Assembly (NCBI RefSeq): GCF_001613145.1
Contig: NZ_BDBU01000062.1
Span: forward strand, 1-55,516
From: Nocardia jejuensis NBRC 103114
Lineage (GTDB): Bacteria; Actinomycetota; Actinomycetes; Mycobacteriales; Mycobacteriaceae
Reading direction: 5' to 3'
Length of the DNA: 55,516 nucleotides
Below the pieces are notes generated by a model. The model was not told where the DNA came from. It searched no databases and saw only the letters and a program-made list of their open reading frames with translations. The position numbers and the translations under genes were made by a program. Below, in pieces: positions 15,595 through 25,152 of the stretch (positions within the stretch are counted from its first letter, which is position 1; the number at the start of each line of letters is the position of its first letter).

Positions 15595-18500
15595 TCAGGC
15601 CCTCGGCTGTGCCTGCACGTGGGTCACCTCGCCCTCGCGCCACCAGGGCACCGCGACGGTGCCCTCGTACGCACCCGACAGGCGGACTCGCAGATCCTCG
15701 TGCACGACGAGATCACCTGTGGCACGGGGAAGATCGAACTGCAGGCGCAGCAGCACGCCCAGCGGATCCGCACTCCAGGAGGTGGCGCGCCCCTGCCCCA
15801 GCACCTCGGCGGTGACCGCCTCGGAGACCAGCGGAAGATCCAGCAGCTCGGCCAGCGCGGGCGCGGTCTCGAGATCACCGACCACCAGGCGATCCGCGGG
15901 CACCGCGAGGCCGAACCAGGGCTGATCCAGCACCAGCGCGTCCGAGGAATCGATGACCGCACCGGACAGGGCGCGGACCTGACTCGGCAGCACCATCTGC
16001 TCGAGATCCAGCAGGCCCGCCGCCGCAGCCTCGGCCATGCGGCTGTAGGTCTGCGAAATCGCCTCGGGGACGGGCACTCTCGCCGGATCCGCGAGGGCGT
16101 CGACCAGCTCTTCCAGCAGTGCGGGAGTGATCACGTCCGGATCGGCGAGCACACCGCGCAGCACCGTCAGGTCGGGTCCGGCGAAGCCCGGGAGCTGCGG
16201 GAGCAGGCCCTGGAAGTACCGGTCGTCCGGATGCCGCATGACACCCAGTTCGATGCCGTCGATATGCGCGTGATGGCGCAGCCACCAGGCGGTGTAGCCG
16301 TCCCGGTCGGCCAGCAGCGGGCGGGTGATCTCGTCGGACAGCAACAGGCGCAAGGCTTCCGGCCATTGCGCGTCGTCGACCAGATCCAGATCGCGGACGG
16401 CCAGCAGGCGCGGCGGATCCTCCGCCAGCCCGTCCCACCAGGAGTCCTCGTCGTCCAGATCATGATCCGGGCCGGTCGGGTCGGCCTCCGCGACGACGGT
16501 GAAACTCCAGTTGACGCCGACGGCCCGCAGGGCCTCCACGCCGTAGCGCCGCACCGTCTCGTCCGAGATGGTGGCGAACGGCGAATCCGGCAGCAGCACC
16601 CGGGCGAGCGGGGCGTCCGGCAGCAGCAGTTCGTCCGCGTGCAGGAGTTCGCCTTCGGCGGAGGGCAATTCGATCAGGCCGAGCCAGGAGGGCAGCGCCC
16701 CGGGGGCGGGCAGGACGTGCGCGGCCAGGCCGAGCACGGCGTCCACGGTATCGGGATCGCCCGGATCGTCCTCGAGGTGCGCCCGCAGAGCGGGATCGTT
16801 CAGCAGTTCCTGCGCAGTGGCCGGGAGCGCACCGAGGCGGCCCAGCAATTCGTGCGCCGCCTCGGGATGCACCAGCCGGGCCCAGTGCACCGGAATCGGG
16901 CTAGCCAGGCGGTCGTCCAGCACCGTGGTGCGCGGGCCGGTCACCAGGCGGCCGTCCACCAGCGGCACCGCGAGCGCACCCAGCTCCTCCACCGACAGCG
17001 GGTCGGTGACGAAGGCTTCCAGGGCCGCGTACAGCGAAAACCACCAGCGCGGTTCACGTTCGAGGCTGTTGGACAGCTCCGCGATCCGGGCCAAGCCGAT
17101 CCGGTGCACGTCCAGAACGGCCAGCGCGTCCGAGCTCTGACGGCCGGACAGCTCGGGAACGACCAGGGGCTCCACGATGTCGGCCAGCAGACCCGCCAGT
17201 TCGGTGGTGACACCGGTGAAGGCGCTCGCGCGGCGCGGGGCGGCGTCGGGGCCGTGCAGCACGGGCAGCCAATCCTGCTCGCGCAGTTCGGCGATCATCG
17301 CCTCGCGCAGCAGACTGTCGGCCTCGCTGCGCGCGAAACCGGCGGCCGGGACCAGGACCAGGCGATCGCGCACCGGCAGCGATCGGGCGAAATCGGCGTA
17401 GCCCGACACCACTTCGGCCAGCCGGGCGCCCGGGAGCAGACGGCGGCGGTCCGGCTGCATGGGGACGTCCGCGATCAGCAGGGCGGGGAGGGAGAGTTCC
17501 TCGTCCGAGCGGGTCGGAGCGCGCAGCACATCCGGCCTGGTGTGCACGGGCCGGCCGTTGCGGATCGGAATCAGCCAGCGCGCCTTGGCAGTTCGGAACT
17601 GCCACCAGACCCGGACCTCGGTGTCGGGGCCGGTGATCCGGAGTTCCTGCACGCCGGTGAATTCCGGGACCGAACCGGCGGCAAGGGTTCCCGCACCACG
17701 GATCTCGTCGTCGAGCAGCAGGACCGGGTCCGTCCGGTCGGCGACGTCACCGTCGTCCGGGTTCGCGCCGAACCCGGCTGCGGTGCCGTCGAGGTCGCCG
17801 TCGGACCGATCCGGTTCAGCGGCAGAGAAATCCGCACCCACCGACCGGTGCCCCGGCTGCGACGACCCGGTGACGGGAAGTGCCCAGTCGTCCTCGCTGT
17901 CGTCCGCCTCGGGGGTGACGGGTCGCGCCCAGTCCTCGTCGGCGGCCGTATCCGCCTCAGGTACCGGCAGAATCCAGCTGTCGATGCCACCGCCGGTCTC
18001 CGGGAGCGCCCACTCGTCGATGGCGTCGCTGCCCGGGCCGGCCAGGAACGAACCGTCGCCCGGCTGGAGATCCCGGACGGCGCTGGTGATCTCGTCCTCG
18101 CCGATCTGCACACTCCGCAGCGCGGGCAGTTCCAGCAGCAGATCGACTGCCTCGCCGCGCATTCCGGTCAGCAGCTCGTCGATATCGACATCGTCGCGGA
18201 CCCGCAGCACGACCTCGCTGTCGAATCCGGCGGCGGGCTTGTCCTGACTGGGCCAGGCCAGCCGCAGTGCGGGCGGCGCGAAATCCGGGTCGCTGTCCGG
18301 GATTCGGATGCCCTCGGCGCGCAGCGCCTCCCAGGTGTCGGCCCGGGAGAACCGCACCGAACCCTGCCCCGACCGGAACTGCACCTCGTCGGACACCGCC
18401 AGCACGGCGGTGAAGCCGACACCGAACTGCCCGACCGAGGATTCGCTCGCCGTCTTCGACGACGCACGTAGCGCGGTCAGTGCGTGCACTCCCGAAGTAT

Positions 18501-18765
18501 CCAGTGTCACACCGGTATTGGCCACATGCAGGGTCTGACCCTCGAACCACACCGAGACCCGTCCCGGTACCCCGGCCTTGGCCGCGGCGTCCGCCGCGTT
18601 CTGCGCCAGTTCGGTCAGCACCCGATCCCGGTATCCGGCGCGCACCAGATCCGCCTCGGTCGCCGCGTCCTCGCGCAACCGGGTGGGCGAATCCCGCCAG
18701 GCGGCCAGCACCCCCGCTCGCAGCGCCGCCGTCCCGAACGGATCCCCCGTCTCATCGATGCCCAT
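15595..18765 (-). CDS. Sacsin-like GHKL ATPase-domain protein
   Basis: The product is 1056 residues. The N-terminal ~220 residues form an Hsp90/sacsin-type ATP-binding fold: N-box ELAQNAADAAAKAG, the LHVANTGVTLD segment where Asn replaces the Asp of the usual DxGxG motif, and the lid-like QFGVGFTAVLAVSDEV. The remaining 800 residues are Leu/Asp-rich with an acidic low-complexity insert (about residues 250-340) and no recognised domain. Family members in actinobacteria are uncharacterised; a chaperone-like role is inference. The ATG at 18765 has GAAGGGG 8 nt upstream, whereas the GTG at 18774 would leave no spacer. Confidence 0.8.
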   Translation of the reverse strand: MGIDETGDPFGTAALRAGVLAAWRDSPTRLREDAATEADLVRAGYRDRVLTELAQNAADAAAKAGVPGRVSVWFEGQTLHVANTGVTLDTSGVHALTALRASSKTASESSVGQFGVGFTAVLAVSDEVQFRSGQGSVRFSRADTWEALRAEGIRIPDSDPDFAPPALRLAWPSQDKPAAGFDSEVVLRVRDDVDIDELLTGMRGEAVDLLLELPALRSVQIGEDEITSAVRDLQPGDGSFLAGPGSDAIDEWALPETGGGIDSWILPVPEADTAADEDWARPVTPEADDSEDDWALPVTGSSQPGHRSVGADFSAAEPDRSDGDLDGTAAGFGANPDDGDVADRTDPVLLLDDEIRGAGTLAAGSVPEFTGVQELRITGPDTEVRVWWQFRTAKARWLIPIRNGRPVHTRPDVLRAPTRSDEELSLPALLIADVPMQPDRRRLLPGARLAEVVSGYADFARSLPVRDRLVLVPAAGFARSEADSLLREAMIAELREQDWLPVLHGPDAAPRRASAFTGVTTELAGLLADIVEPLVVPELSGRQSSDALAVLDVHRIGLARIAELSNSLEREPRWWFSLYAALEAFVTDPLSVEELGALAVPLVDGRLVTGPRTTVLDDRLASPIPVHWARLVHPEAAHELLGRLGALPATAQELLNDPALRAHLEDDPGDPDTVDAVLGLAAHVLPAPGALPSWLGLIELPSAEGELLHADELLLPDAPLARVLLPDSPFATISDETVRRYGVEALRAVGVNWSFTVVAEADPTGPDHDLDDEDSWWDGLAEDPPRLLAVRDLDLVDDAQWPEALRLLLSDEITRPLLADRDGYTAWWLRHHAHIDGIELGVMRHPDDRYFQGLLPQLPGFAGPDLTVLRGVLADPDVITPALLEELVDALADPARVPVPEAISQTYSRMAEAAAAGLLDLEQMVLPSQVRALSGAVIDSSDALVLDQPWFGLAVPADRLVVGDLETAPALAELLDLPLVSEAVTAEVLGQGRATSWSADPLGVLLRLQFDLPRATGDLVVHEDLRVRLSGAYEGTVAVPWWREGEVTHVQAQPRA

Positions 18766-19195
18766 GCCCCACACCCCTTCCCGACCACACAGCGCCGCAG
18801 CTCACGACATACCTCGAATTCCAGACCGTACCGACGACGAACCGCTCCGCACCACCGCTACCACCGACTCCCTGCCCAGGCCCCGGCGACGATTCCGGGG
18901 TCGGCCGGGCGGCACGCACCGCCGATCGCACCCGAAACCTCCCTCCGCCCGGCCCGCATCACACGGCCGGACGTGACCGAGCCGACCTCCGTTCGTGAAC
19001 GAACGCGCCTGCGATCCCTCAGCACCATGGGCCTTTCGAGCAGCGAGACAGATCGGCGGACAGAGGACTTCCAGGACCGGGATCCCCGCCGACCACGTCG
19101 GCGTGCGAGCTCGCGCGCGGTCCATCCCCGAGGGGCCGGGGCGGATCCGGTGTGCGCCCCGGGCGCGGTGTGCCGCCGAGGGATTCGGCCTGACC
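18766..19195. other. 430-bp intergenic stretch, no gene seen
   Basis: It lies between the start of the sacsin-like gene and the end of the DUF3027 gene, both leftward. Open frames here have no start signal, family match or codon pattern that I trust. It must hold the promoter of the sacsin-like gene. Confidence 0.5.
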
Positions 19196-20290
19196 TCAGT
19201 TGTGTTCCGGCGCTCCGGGCTCATCGGGGGCGGCTTCGGATTCCACGCGCACCGAGCTGACGGCCCAGGCGTCGTCGTAGGCGGCATCCGGGTCGGTGAC
19301 GTCGAACAGGGTGATCGGGGCCGCGTCGGCATCGGCCGCCGGGGCGGCGGAATCGGCAACGGCGGAATCGGCAACGGCCGCTTCGGGTTCCGGATCGCCG
19401 GTCACCGAATCCACTGCCGCGCTTGCGCTGTCGGCTGTCGAACCGAGCTCGGAATCCGGCTGGGAGGCGCGCTCCTCGACCACGACGGTCTCGGTTGCCT
19501 CGGAAGCCTGTTCCGCTGCCGGGGATTCGACCCGGGGGCGGAACTCGGCGGTGGGGATGATGTCGAAGGCGGCGTCGTCGTAGGCCTCGTAGGCGGGGGA
19601 ACCGCCGCCGGTGGGGAGTTCGACGTCGGAGTGCGCGCCACAGCCGTATTCGAGGCTGACCACGCGGCCGTCCGCGCCCATGGCATTGGCGCAGACGCCG
19701 AAGGCGGCGCTCAGGGAACCGGCCAGCGGGGTGAAGAAGCCGCACACCCCGCAGGTGGCGGGGGCCGAGCGAGCCATCTCGGTATCGGGACCGAATTCGG
19801 CGTACCAGCGGTCGGCGGCCTCGAGGCGGCCCTCGCGGCTCAGCACCTGCGGGCGGCCGAGGCCGAGCCGCAGGGCGACGTCGTCGACGGCCGGGTCGCC
19901 GGTGGCGACGTAGCCGGGCACGAGGCGCGGGTCGTTCCGCGGCGGCGCGAGCAGATCACCGGGAGACAGATCACCCGGGCGGATGCGCTGTTCCCACGGC
20001 AGGAAGTCCGGCGCGATGAGCGCGTCGGGGCCGGGCAGCAGCGCGGATTCACTGACGGTCGCGTAGGTGGCTTCGGGTGGTGCGGCCACCACGACGGCCC
20101 ACTGCCAGCCGCGATAGCCCGGCAGCGTGGCCTCGAAGTGGTGCGTCGCGGCAGTGTCGTCCTCGGCGGTCACCCCCAGATGCCGGCCCACACCACGGGG
20201 TTCCAGCTCCACGAGCGCACGGCGAGCCAGGTCGACCGCCTCCGCCAGGATCGGCCGTACAACGGACTCCGAAACTCCAACCGCGCTCAC
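19196..20290 (-). CDS. DUF3027 protein
   Basis: The product is 364 residues (Rv0877-like). The N-terminal half has the family hallmarks: HHFEATLPGYRGWQWAVVVA, GPDALIAPDFLPWEQRIRPG and DPRLVPGYVAT. A Cys-rich segment (CGVCGFFTPL, GVCANAMGADG, EYGCGAHS) could bind zinc. The last ~110 residues are acidic and Ala/Ser/Glu-rich, probably disordered. Function is unknown. The GTG start lies 17 bp from the divergent glutaminyl cyclase ATG, so the two promoters overlap. Confidence 0.85.
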   Translation of the reverse strand: MSAVGVSESVVRPILAEAVDLARRALVELEPRGVGRHLGVTAEDDTAATHHFEATLPGYRGWQWAVVVAAPPEATYATVSESALLPGPDALIAPDFLPWEQRIRPGDLSPGDLLAPPRNDPRLVPGYVATGDPAVDDVALRLGLGRPQVLSREGRLEAADRWYAEFGPDTEMARSAPATCGVCGFFTPLAGSLSAAFGVCANAMGADGRVVSLEYGCGAHSDVELPTGGGSPAYEAYDDAAFDIIPTAEFRPRVESPAAEQASEATETVVVEERASQPDSELGSTADSASAAVDSVTGDPEPEAAVADSAVADSAAPAADADAAPITLFDVTDPDAAYDDAWAVSSVRVESEAAPDEPGAPEHN

Positions 20291-20307
20291 GCCCTACATT
20301 TTGCCGT

Positions 20308-21102
20308 ATGGAGCGCAAACGCCGTGCACCGGTAGCGGCCGTACCGATAGTGCTGACCACAGCCGTGGCCCTGGCCGTGACTACTTCCGCCTGTGGGCAC
20401 TCCGGCGACACGCCGAGACTGCGCGCTGAGGTGATCGCGACACGCCCGCACGATCCGACCGCGTTCACCGAGGGCCTCGAGGTGGACGCGACCATCCTGT
20501 ACGAGAGCACCGGCTTGTCCGGACAGTCCTATGTGCGCGCCACCGACCTCGAGACCGGAACCGAGCTCGGGCGCGCCGACCTGCCCGCACCCCTGTTCGG
20601 CGAGGGCATCACCCGCGCGGGCGACGTGCTGTGGCAGCTCACGTACCGCGACCACGTCGCCATCGCCCGCGACCCGGACACCCTGGCCGAGCTGCGCCGC
20701 GTCACCTACGACGGGGAGGGCTGGGGCCTGTGCGCCCGGGCCGGGCGCGTGGTGATGAGCAACGGCACCGACACCCTCACCTTCCGCGATCCGCTGACCT
20801 TCGCCGTGACCGGCACGGTGAGGCTCACCTCGCACACCGATGCCCACCCCAACGAACTCGATTGCGCCCCCGACGGTTCCCTCTACGCCAACGACTGGCC
20901 GTCCGAGCGAATCCTGCGCATCGACCCCGACACCGGCGACGTCCTGGACGTCATCGACGCCTCCGGCCTGCTCCCCCGCGGTTCTCGCACCCCCGACACG
21001 GACGTCCTCAACGGCATCGCCCACCTGCCCGGCACCGATCACTTCCTGCTCACCGGCAAGAAGTGGCCCTTCACCTACGAGGTCCGCTTCGTCCCGGCCT
21101 GA
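20308..21102 (+). CDS. Glutaminyl-peptide cyclotransferase, lipoprotein
   Basis: The product is 264 residues of the plant/bacterial-type glutaminyl cyclase family, a five-bladed beta-propeller that forms N-terminal pyroglutamate. A signal peptide ends in a TTSACG lipobox. Family segments are AFTEGLEV, YESTGLSGQSYVRA, FGEGIT, LWQLTYRD, SNGTDTLTFRDP, NELDCAPDGSLYANDW and DVLNGIAHLPGTDHFLLTGKKWP. The ATG at 20308 has TACATT (20295-20300) 7 nt upstream, which suggests leaderless translation, and is divergent from the DUF3027 gene. Confidence 0.88.
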   Translation: MERKRRAPVAAVPIVLTTAVALAVTTSACGHSGDTPRLRAEVIATRPHDPTAFTEGLEVDATILYESTGLSGQSYVRATDLETGTELGRADLPAPLFGEGITRAGDVLWQLTYRDHVAIARDPDTLAELRRVTYDGEGWGLCARAGRVVMSNGTDTLTFRDPLTFAVTGTVRLTSHTDAHPNELDCAPDGSLYANDWPSERILRIDPDTGDVLDVIDASGLLPRGSRTPDTDVLNGIAHLPGTDHFLLTGKKWPFTYEVRFVPA

Positions 21103-21367
21103 CCACCGGATCCACCGACGGCACGAGGCTGCCGGACGACCGGATCCTCGCCGCCCGAATCCGGTGGCCGAATCGGACAGGGGGCTGGACGAGTCGTCCG
21201 AAAGCAGCGAATCGAGCGGATTTACGAACCGGACAGTCGGCCTTATGTGGCCGATCAGTCCGAAATGGTCGATATGACTGCTCAAAGTGAGGTTTACCGC
21301 AGGTTTGTGGCGGCACACACCTCCCGTGATGGCACCACAGCCGGACGGCACTGCAAGAATTGGGTAC

Positions 21368-23104
21368 GTGAATGCTCCCCGTGACCCAGGCGCCGATTCC
21401 GATCGGTGGGGCGGCGAGGAGTCTCCACTGATCGATCGGCACCCGGGCTTCGACCGTTATCCACCCGCCGACTCTCCGCGGCCGGATCCGGAGGATCAGG
21501 AGGTTCCGGGCTTCCTGTCCAAGCGCACGCCGACCCGGCCGATGCGGTCCGCCGCCCCGCGCCCGGCGGCGCAGCCGGAGCCACCCGAGGAACCGCCGAC
21601 GCGGGAACTGACGCAAGCGCCTCGCCCGCAACCGGATTCACCACAGCCCGGCATCGCCGACGTCACCACCACCGGCCTGCGCAAACCACCGCGCAAGCTG
21701 ACCGTCACCCGGATCGCCGCGCGCCGCAGCAAGGAACTCACCGAACGCGGCATCGCCACCTTCCAGCGCGCGGCCAAGGCCGACGGCGCGGAGGAGTCCG
21801 GGCTGACCGCGCTGGTCTACGCCACCATGGCCAATTTCGCGACCGACGCCGCGGTCGCGGTCGCACTGGCCAACACCCTGTTCTTCGCCAGCGCCACCGC
21901 GGAATCCAAGACCAAGGTCGCGCTGTACCTGCTCATCACCATCGCCCCGTTCGCGGTGATCGCCCCGCTGATCGGTCCCATGCTGGACCGGCTGCAACGC
22001 GGTCGCCGACTGGCGCTGGCCGGTTCCTTCGCGCTGCGCGTGCTGATCGCCGGAATCCTGATCTTCAACGTCGACACCTGGGCGCTGTATCCGCTGGCCC
22101 TGTGCATGATGATCCTCAGCAAATCCTTCGCGGTGCTCAAATCCGCGGTCACCCCGCGCGTGCTGCCACCGGGAATCGACCTGGTGCGCACCAACTCCCG
22201 CCTCACCGTGTTCGGACTGGTCGGCGGCACGCTGGGCGCGGGCGCGGTGGCCGGGCTGATCGCCATCGTCGCGCATTCGGCGGGCGCCCTGCTCTTCGCG
22301 GCGGCCATGGCCGCGGCGGGCGCGTACCTGAGCCTGCAGATTCCGTCCTGGGTGGAGGTCACCGAGGGCGAGGTGCCCGCGACGCTGAGCTACCACGCCC
22401 GCGACTCCAGCACCGAGGTGCTCGATCCGAACCAGGCCGCGCAGATCCGCCCGAGCAGCCGCCGTCAGCCGCTCGGGCGCTCGGTGGTGACCGGCCTCTG
22501 GGGCAACGGCACGGTGCGCATTCTGACCGGCTTCCTGACCTTCTACGTCGCGTTCGTCGCCAAGGCCACCGAGCACCGCCCGGCGCAGCAGGCGACCATG
22601 CTGGGCATCGTCGGCGTGTGCGCGGCGATCGGCAATTTCACCGGCAACGCCACCGGCGCGCGCATGAAACTGGGCCGCCCGACCCTGCTGGTGCTGATCT
22701 GCACCATCGCCTGTGTGGCGGGCGCGGCGCTCGCCGCGGTCTTCGACAATCTGCTCGGCGCGGCGATCGCGACGCTGGTCGCGTCCGGCGCGAGCGCGCT
22801 GGCGAAGGTGTCCCTGGACGCGTCCATTCAGGACGATCTTCCGGAGGAGTCGATCGCCTCGGGTTTCGGCAGGTCCGAGACGGTGCTGCAGTTGTCCTGG
22901 GTGATCGGCGGATCGCTGGGCGTCCTGCTTCCGACGGACTGGTGGATCGGTTTCGCTGTGATCTCGGCGGTCATGGCGCTGGGATTGGCCCAAACCATCG
23001 TCAGTTACCGTGGGCATTCGCTGCTGCCCGGTTTGGGCGGTAATCGACCTCAGCACGCCAAGCAGGAGATCCCCGGCGCGCACGGCGCGGGGGAGCCCAC
23101 GTGA
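21368..23104 (+). CDS. MFS transporter with long disordered N-terminus
   Basis: The product is 578 residues from this start. About 120 N-terminal residues are Pro/Arg-rich and disordered, followed by a 12-helix MFS core (starting near LTALVYATMANFATDAAVAVALANTLFF) with LIGPMLDRLQRGRRLALAG and ITGNATGAR-like loops. It corresponds by position and layout to Rv0876c. The substrate is unknown. The start is uncertain: in-frame GTG at 21287 and ATG at 21329 are alternatives. I chose the GTG at 21368 because AAGAAT ends 7 nt upstream. It overlaps nothing and is followed closely by the DUF2771 gene, probably one operon. Confidence 0.8.
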   Translation: MNAPRDPGADSDRWGGEESPLIDRHPGFDRYPPADSPRPDPEDQEVPGFLSKRTPTRPMRSAAPRPAAQPEPPEEPPTRELTQAPRPQPDSPQPGIADVTTTGLRKPPRKLTVTRIAARRSKELTERGIATFQRAAKADGAEESGLTALVYATMANFATDAAVAVALANTLFFASATAESKTKVALYLLITIAPFAVIAPLIGPMLDRLQRGRRLALAGSFALRVLIAGILIFNVDTWALYPLALCMMILSKSFAVLKSAVTPRVLPPGIDLVRTNSRLTVFGLVGGTLGAGAVAGLIAIVAHSAGALLFAAAMAAAGAYLSLQIPSWVEVTEGEVPATLSYHARDSSTEVLDPNQAAQIRPSSRRQPLGRSVVTGLWGNGTVRILTGFLTFYVAFVAKATEHRPAQQATMLGIVGVCAAIGNFTGNATGARMKLGRPTLLVLICTIACVAGAALAAVFDNLLGAAIATLVASGASALAKVSLDASIQDDLPEESIASGFGRSETVLQLSWVIGGSLGVLLPTDWWIGFAVISAVMALGLAQTIVSYRGHSLLPGLGGNRPQHAKQEIPGAHGAGEPT

Positions 23105-23123
23105 CGGACAGGAACCCCAGCCG

Positions 23124-23660
23124 GTGAGCCAACCCAAAGCCCGCACGATCGTCGCCATTCTCGCGGCCCTGCTCGTGGTGGCCGTGGCCTATTTCGCCGT
23201 GATCGTGGTGTCGGCCCGCAATGTCGACAAGCCCGAACCCGAGATCACCGCGTACGCGCACGGGAAATCGGTGACCGTGACGCCGTTCATGTACTGCAGC
23301 GTGCACGTGGAGAACAACGCGCTGGATCTGCGCGACTGCGACAACAGCGAGTCGGTGTCCGCCCTGGACGTGCCCGCCGGATATCCGTTGCAACTGTCGC
23401 TGCCGAAGGAAATCGTCGACGCCCCTTGGCAAATGGTGATGGTGTACGGGCTGCCCGACGGCACCGCCGTGCAGCGGGTGGCCACGCATCGGGACTATCC
23501 GGAGGGCGCACGCGCCATCACCATCGACACCCCCGCCGATCCGCGCCTGCAGCTGGCCGGCGTCGAGGTGCAGCTGCCGGTTCCCGCGCGTGACGAGAAC
23601 GGCAACGAGGGCTTCATCCCGCACGCCATCTGGTCGATCCGGACTTCGGCTGCGGCATAG
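23124..23660 (+). CDS. DUF2771 exported/membrane-anchored protein
   Basis: The product is 178 residues. A single N-terminal helix (TIVAILAALLVVAVAYFAVIVVSA) anchors a beta-rich extracellular domain with YCSVHVENNALDLRDC and the LPKEIVDAPWQMVMVYG segment. It matches DUF2771, which follows the Rv0876c-type MFS gene in relatives. GTG at 23124 with AGGAA upstream; 19 bp after the MFS stop, so likely cotranscribed. Function is unknown. Confidence 0.8.
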   Translation: MSQPKARTIVAILAALLVVAVAYFAVIVVSARNVDKPEPEITAYAHGKSVTVTPFMYCSVHVENNALDLRDCDNSESVSALDVPAGYPLQLSLPKEIVDAPWQMVMVYGLPDGTAVQRVATHRDYPEGARAITIDTPADPRLQLAGVEVQLPVPARDENGNEGFIPHAIWSIRTSAAA

Positions 23661-23710
23661 GCATTCTCGCGGCGGCCGTGCGGGCCCGTGCGCGATCCGC
23701 CGCGAACAGC

Positions 23711-23748
23711 GAAGGGCCCCGGTGAGTTTCGTCTCACCGGGGCCCTTC
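23711..23748. terminator. Bidirectional terminator
   Basis: GAAGGGCCCCGGTGAG (23711-23726) pairs perfectly with 23733-23748 around a 6-nt loop, between the convergent DUF2771 and cold-shock genes. Confidence 0.9.
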
Positions 23749-23850
23749 TGCTTGCGACCTGCTCGCGACTCGGCGCTTTCGGCGCCCCGCGGTTTTCGGC
23801 ACTCCGCGTCGCCCGGACCGATGCGATCCTAGGGCGGGTGATCCAGCGGG

Positions 23851-24285
23851 CTAGTGATCCAGCTCGCGGGCGACCCCGCGCACGACCTCGGCGATGCGCT
23901 GGGCCATCTTGCGATCGGGATGCTTGCCGCGACGCAGATCGGGCTGCACCTTGGTCTCGAGCAGGGTGATCATGTCCTCGATCAGGCCGTGCAGCTCGTC
24001 GGGTTCCTTGCGGTTGATCGGAGCCTCGCCGCGACCGCCGCCGCGACGCTCGCCGCGGTCCCCGCGCTCGGGGCGCAGGGTCGGGGTTTCGAGCAACTTG
24101 AGACTCAGCGCCTGCGGGCCGCGACGGCCCGCCGCCATACCGAATTCGACACGCTGTCCGGGCTTGAGGCCCTCGACACCTTCGGGCAGCGCCGACGATC
24201 GAACATAGACATCCTCACCCTCGTCCTGGGAAAGGAACCCGAAGCCCTTGTCGACGTCGTACCACTTCACCTTGCCGGTCGGCAC
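23851..24285 (-). CDS. cspB: Cold-shock domain protein with C-terminal extension (CspB-like)
   Basis: The product is 144 residues. Residues 1-65 are a cold-shock domain with the RNA-binding motifs KGFGFLSQ and DVYVRSSAL. The remaining ~75 residues, a basic Arg/Gly stretch (RGERRGGGRGE) and a predicted helical tail (DELHGLIEDMITLLETKVQ), are typical of the actinobacterial CspB-like group (Rv0871). It probably acts as a nucleic-acid chaperone. The GTG at 24285 gives the family start VPTGKVKWYD. An in-frame GTG at 24294 is possible. Confidence 0.9.
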   Translation of the reverse strand: MPTGKVKWYDVDKGFGFLSQDEGEDVYVRSSALPEGVEGLKPGQRVEFGMAAGRRGPQALSLKLLETPTLRPERGDRGERRGGGRGEAPINRKEPDELHGLIEDMITLLETKVQPDLRRGKHPDRKMAQRIAEVVRGVARELDH

Positions 24286-24467
24286 TGCGCTCACCCGTTC
24301 ATGATTCGATGCCCGGACGCGCCGGGCACAGTCTTGGTCGGCGGACCGATCGTCCGCGCTCGGAGTACTTGCGATAAAGAACGCGCCCCGCAGCATGGCA
24401 GGACGCGATAGTCATCGAGTCTACCCCGGTGTGAATAGCCCGAGCACATGAGTTTTACGGTTCTGAG

Positions 24468-24698
24468 GTGTCAGACACTTCTTCCAAGCAGGCTCCGCGC
24501 AGGTCCGGGAGTTGGCTGCTGTACCTCGCAGGCGCACTGTTCGCGATCGGATTGCTGGCCATCGTGGCGATCTTCGCCATCGGGTTGCTGAGTGATTCCG
24601 AACCGGGACTGTGGCTGTATCTGCTCGCGATGGCGGCGCCGCTCGGATTCCTGGTGGGCATCGTCTTCGCGCTGTGGTCCGGTCGCCGCTCGCGCTGA
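24468..24698 (+). CDS. Small two-helix membrane protein
   Basis: The product is 76 residues: a short polar N-terminus, two hydrophobic helices (LLYLAGALFAIGLLAIVAIFAIGLL and LWLYLLAMAAPLGFLVGIVFAL) and a basic SGRRSR end. I do not recognise the family; Rv0870c, next to cspB in Mtb, may be the counterpart. The GTG at 24468 follows TACGGT (24456-24461) by 6 nt, so leaderless. It is divergent from the cold-shock gene. Confidence 0.65.
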   Translation: MSDTSSKQAPRRSGSWLLYLAGALFAIGLLAIVAIFAIGLLSDSEPGLWLYLLAMAAPLGFLVGIVFALWSGRRSR

Positions 24699-24788
24699 GG
24701 GCGGGAGGCTCGCGAGGGACGACACATCCAACCCTCCGAACAGCCCCCTACGACACCGGTATTGCCCACTTCGTTACCCGGCCAACCC

Positions 24789-24804
24789 TGTGACCTTGGT
24801 CACA
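24789..24804. promoter_or_regulatory. CRP-type binding site upstream of rpfA-like gene
   Basis: TGTGACCTTGGTCACA is a perfect TGTGA-N6-TCACA palindrome, the consensus of CRP/Rv3676/GlxR proteins. In M. tuberculosis rpfA is a known CRP target, so the site most likely controls the gene at 25153. A second inverted pair, GTCAC (24815-24819)/GTGAC (24826-24830), lies just downstream. Confidence 0.8.
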
Positions 24805-24994
24805 TAACGGGGAGGTCACGGAGCGGTGACGGACCGCTACCTGACGTGACTCGCCGTGACCACCAGCGCAGACGCTAAGCGGAACCCCTTGCGCCGGTTA
24901 GCCGTCCACCGGACACGACGGTTACCAAATGGTGATTTTTCCCCGAGATCGTCGTAATGTCTCCCACCAGCCGGGTCAGCCCGGCACCACCGGC

Positions 24995-25142
24995 CCGCCG
25001 CACCGTACTTCGCCCCGCGGGAACCGGACCCCCAACTGGAATCAGGGGCGAAGACGAGGAACAGCGCGCATCAAGCGCGCCGGGCCGGACGACCTCTCAG
25101 TTCGACCCCGGTAGTCGGCCTCGCAGGCGCGTACGAGAGGAA
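24995..25142 (+). promoter_or_regulatory. c-di-AMP (ydaO/yuaA) riboswitch
   Basis: The leader of the rpf gene carries the conserved 3' end of the ydaO class, CCTCGCAGGCG then GAGAGGA (to about 25142), and upstream GCGGGAACCGG with GGGGCGAAG. The order and spacing fit the two-fold symmetric aptamer. Its position upstream of an Rpf gene is typical for actinobacteria, where ligand binding lowers expression. The exact 5' boundary is uncertain. I assigned it by eye, without a covariance search. Confidence 0.75.
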
Positions 25143-25152
25143 CGACCCGAAA

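Noticed and set aside
15562..18471. 969-residue plus-strand open frame
   Set aside because: It is antisense to the sacsin-like gene, which has clear motifs and a ribosome site. High-GC genes commonly leave such open shadows.
18484..19374. Open frames between the sacsin-like and DUF3027 genes
   Set aside because: Composition and lack of start signals suggest noncoding sequence.
24815..24830. Second CRP site GTCAC-N6-GTGAC
   Set aside because: The half-sites are oriented opposite to the TGTGA-N6-TCACA consensus, so I mention it only as an inverted repeat.
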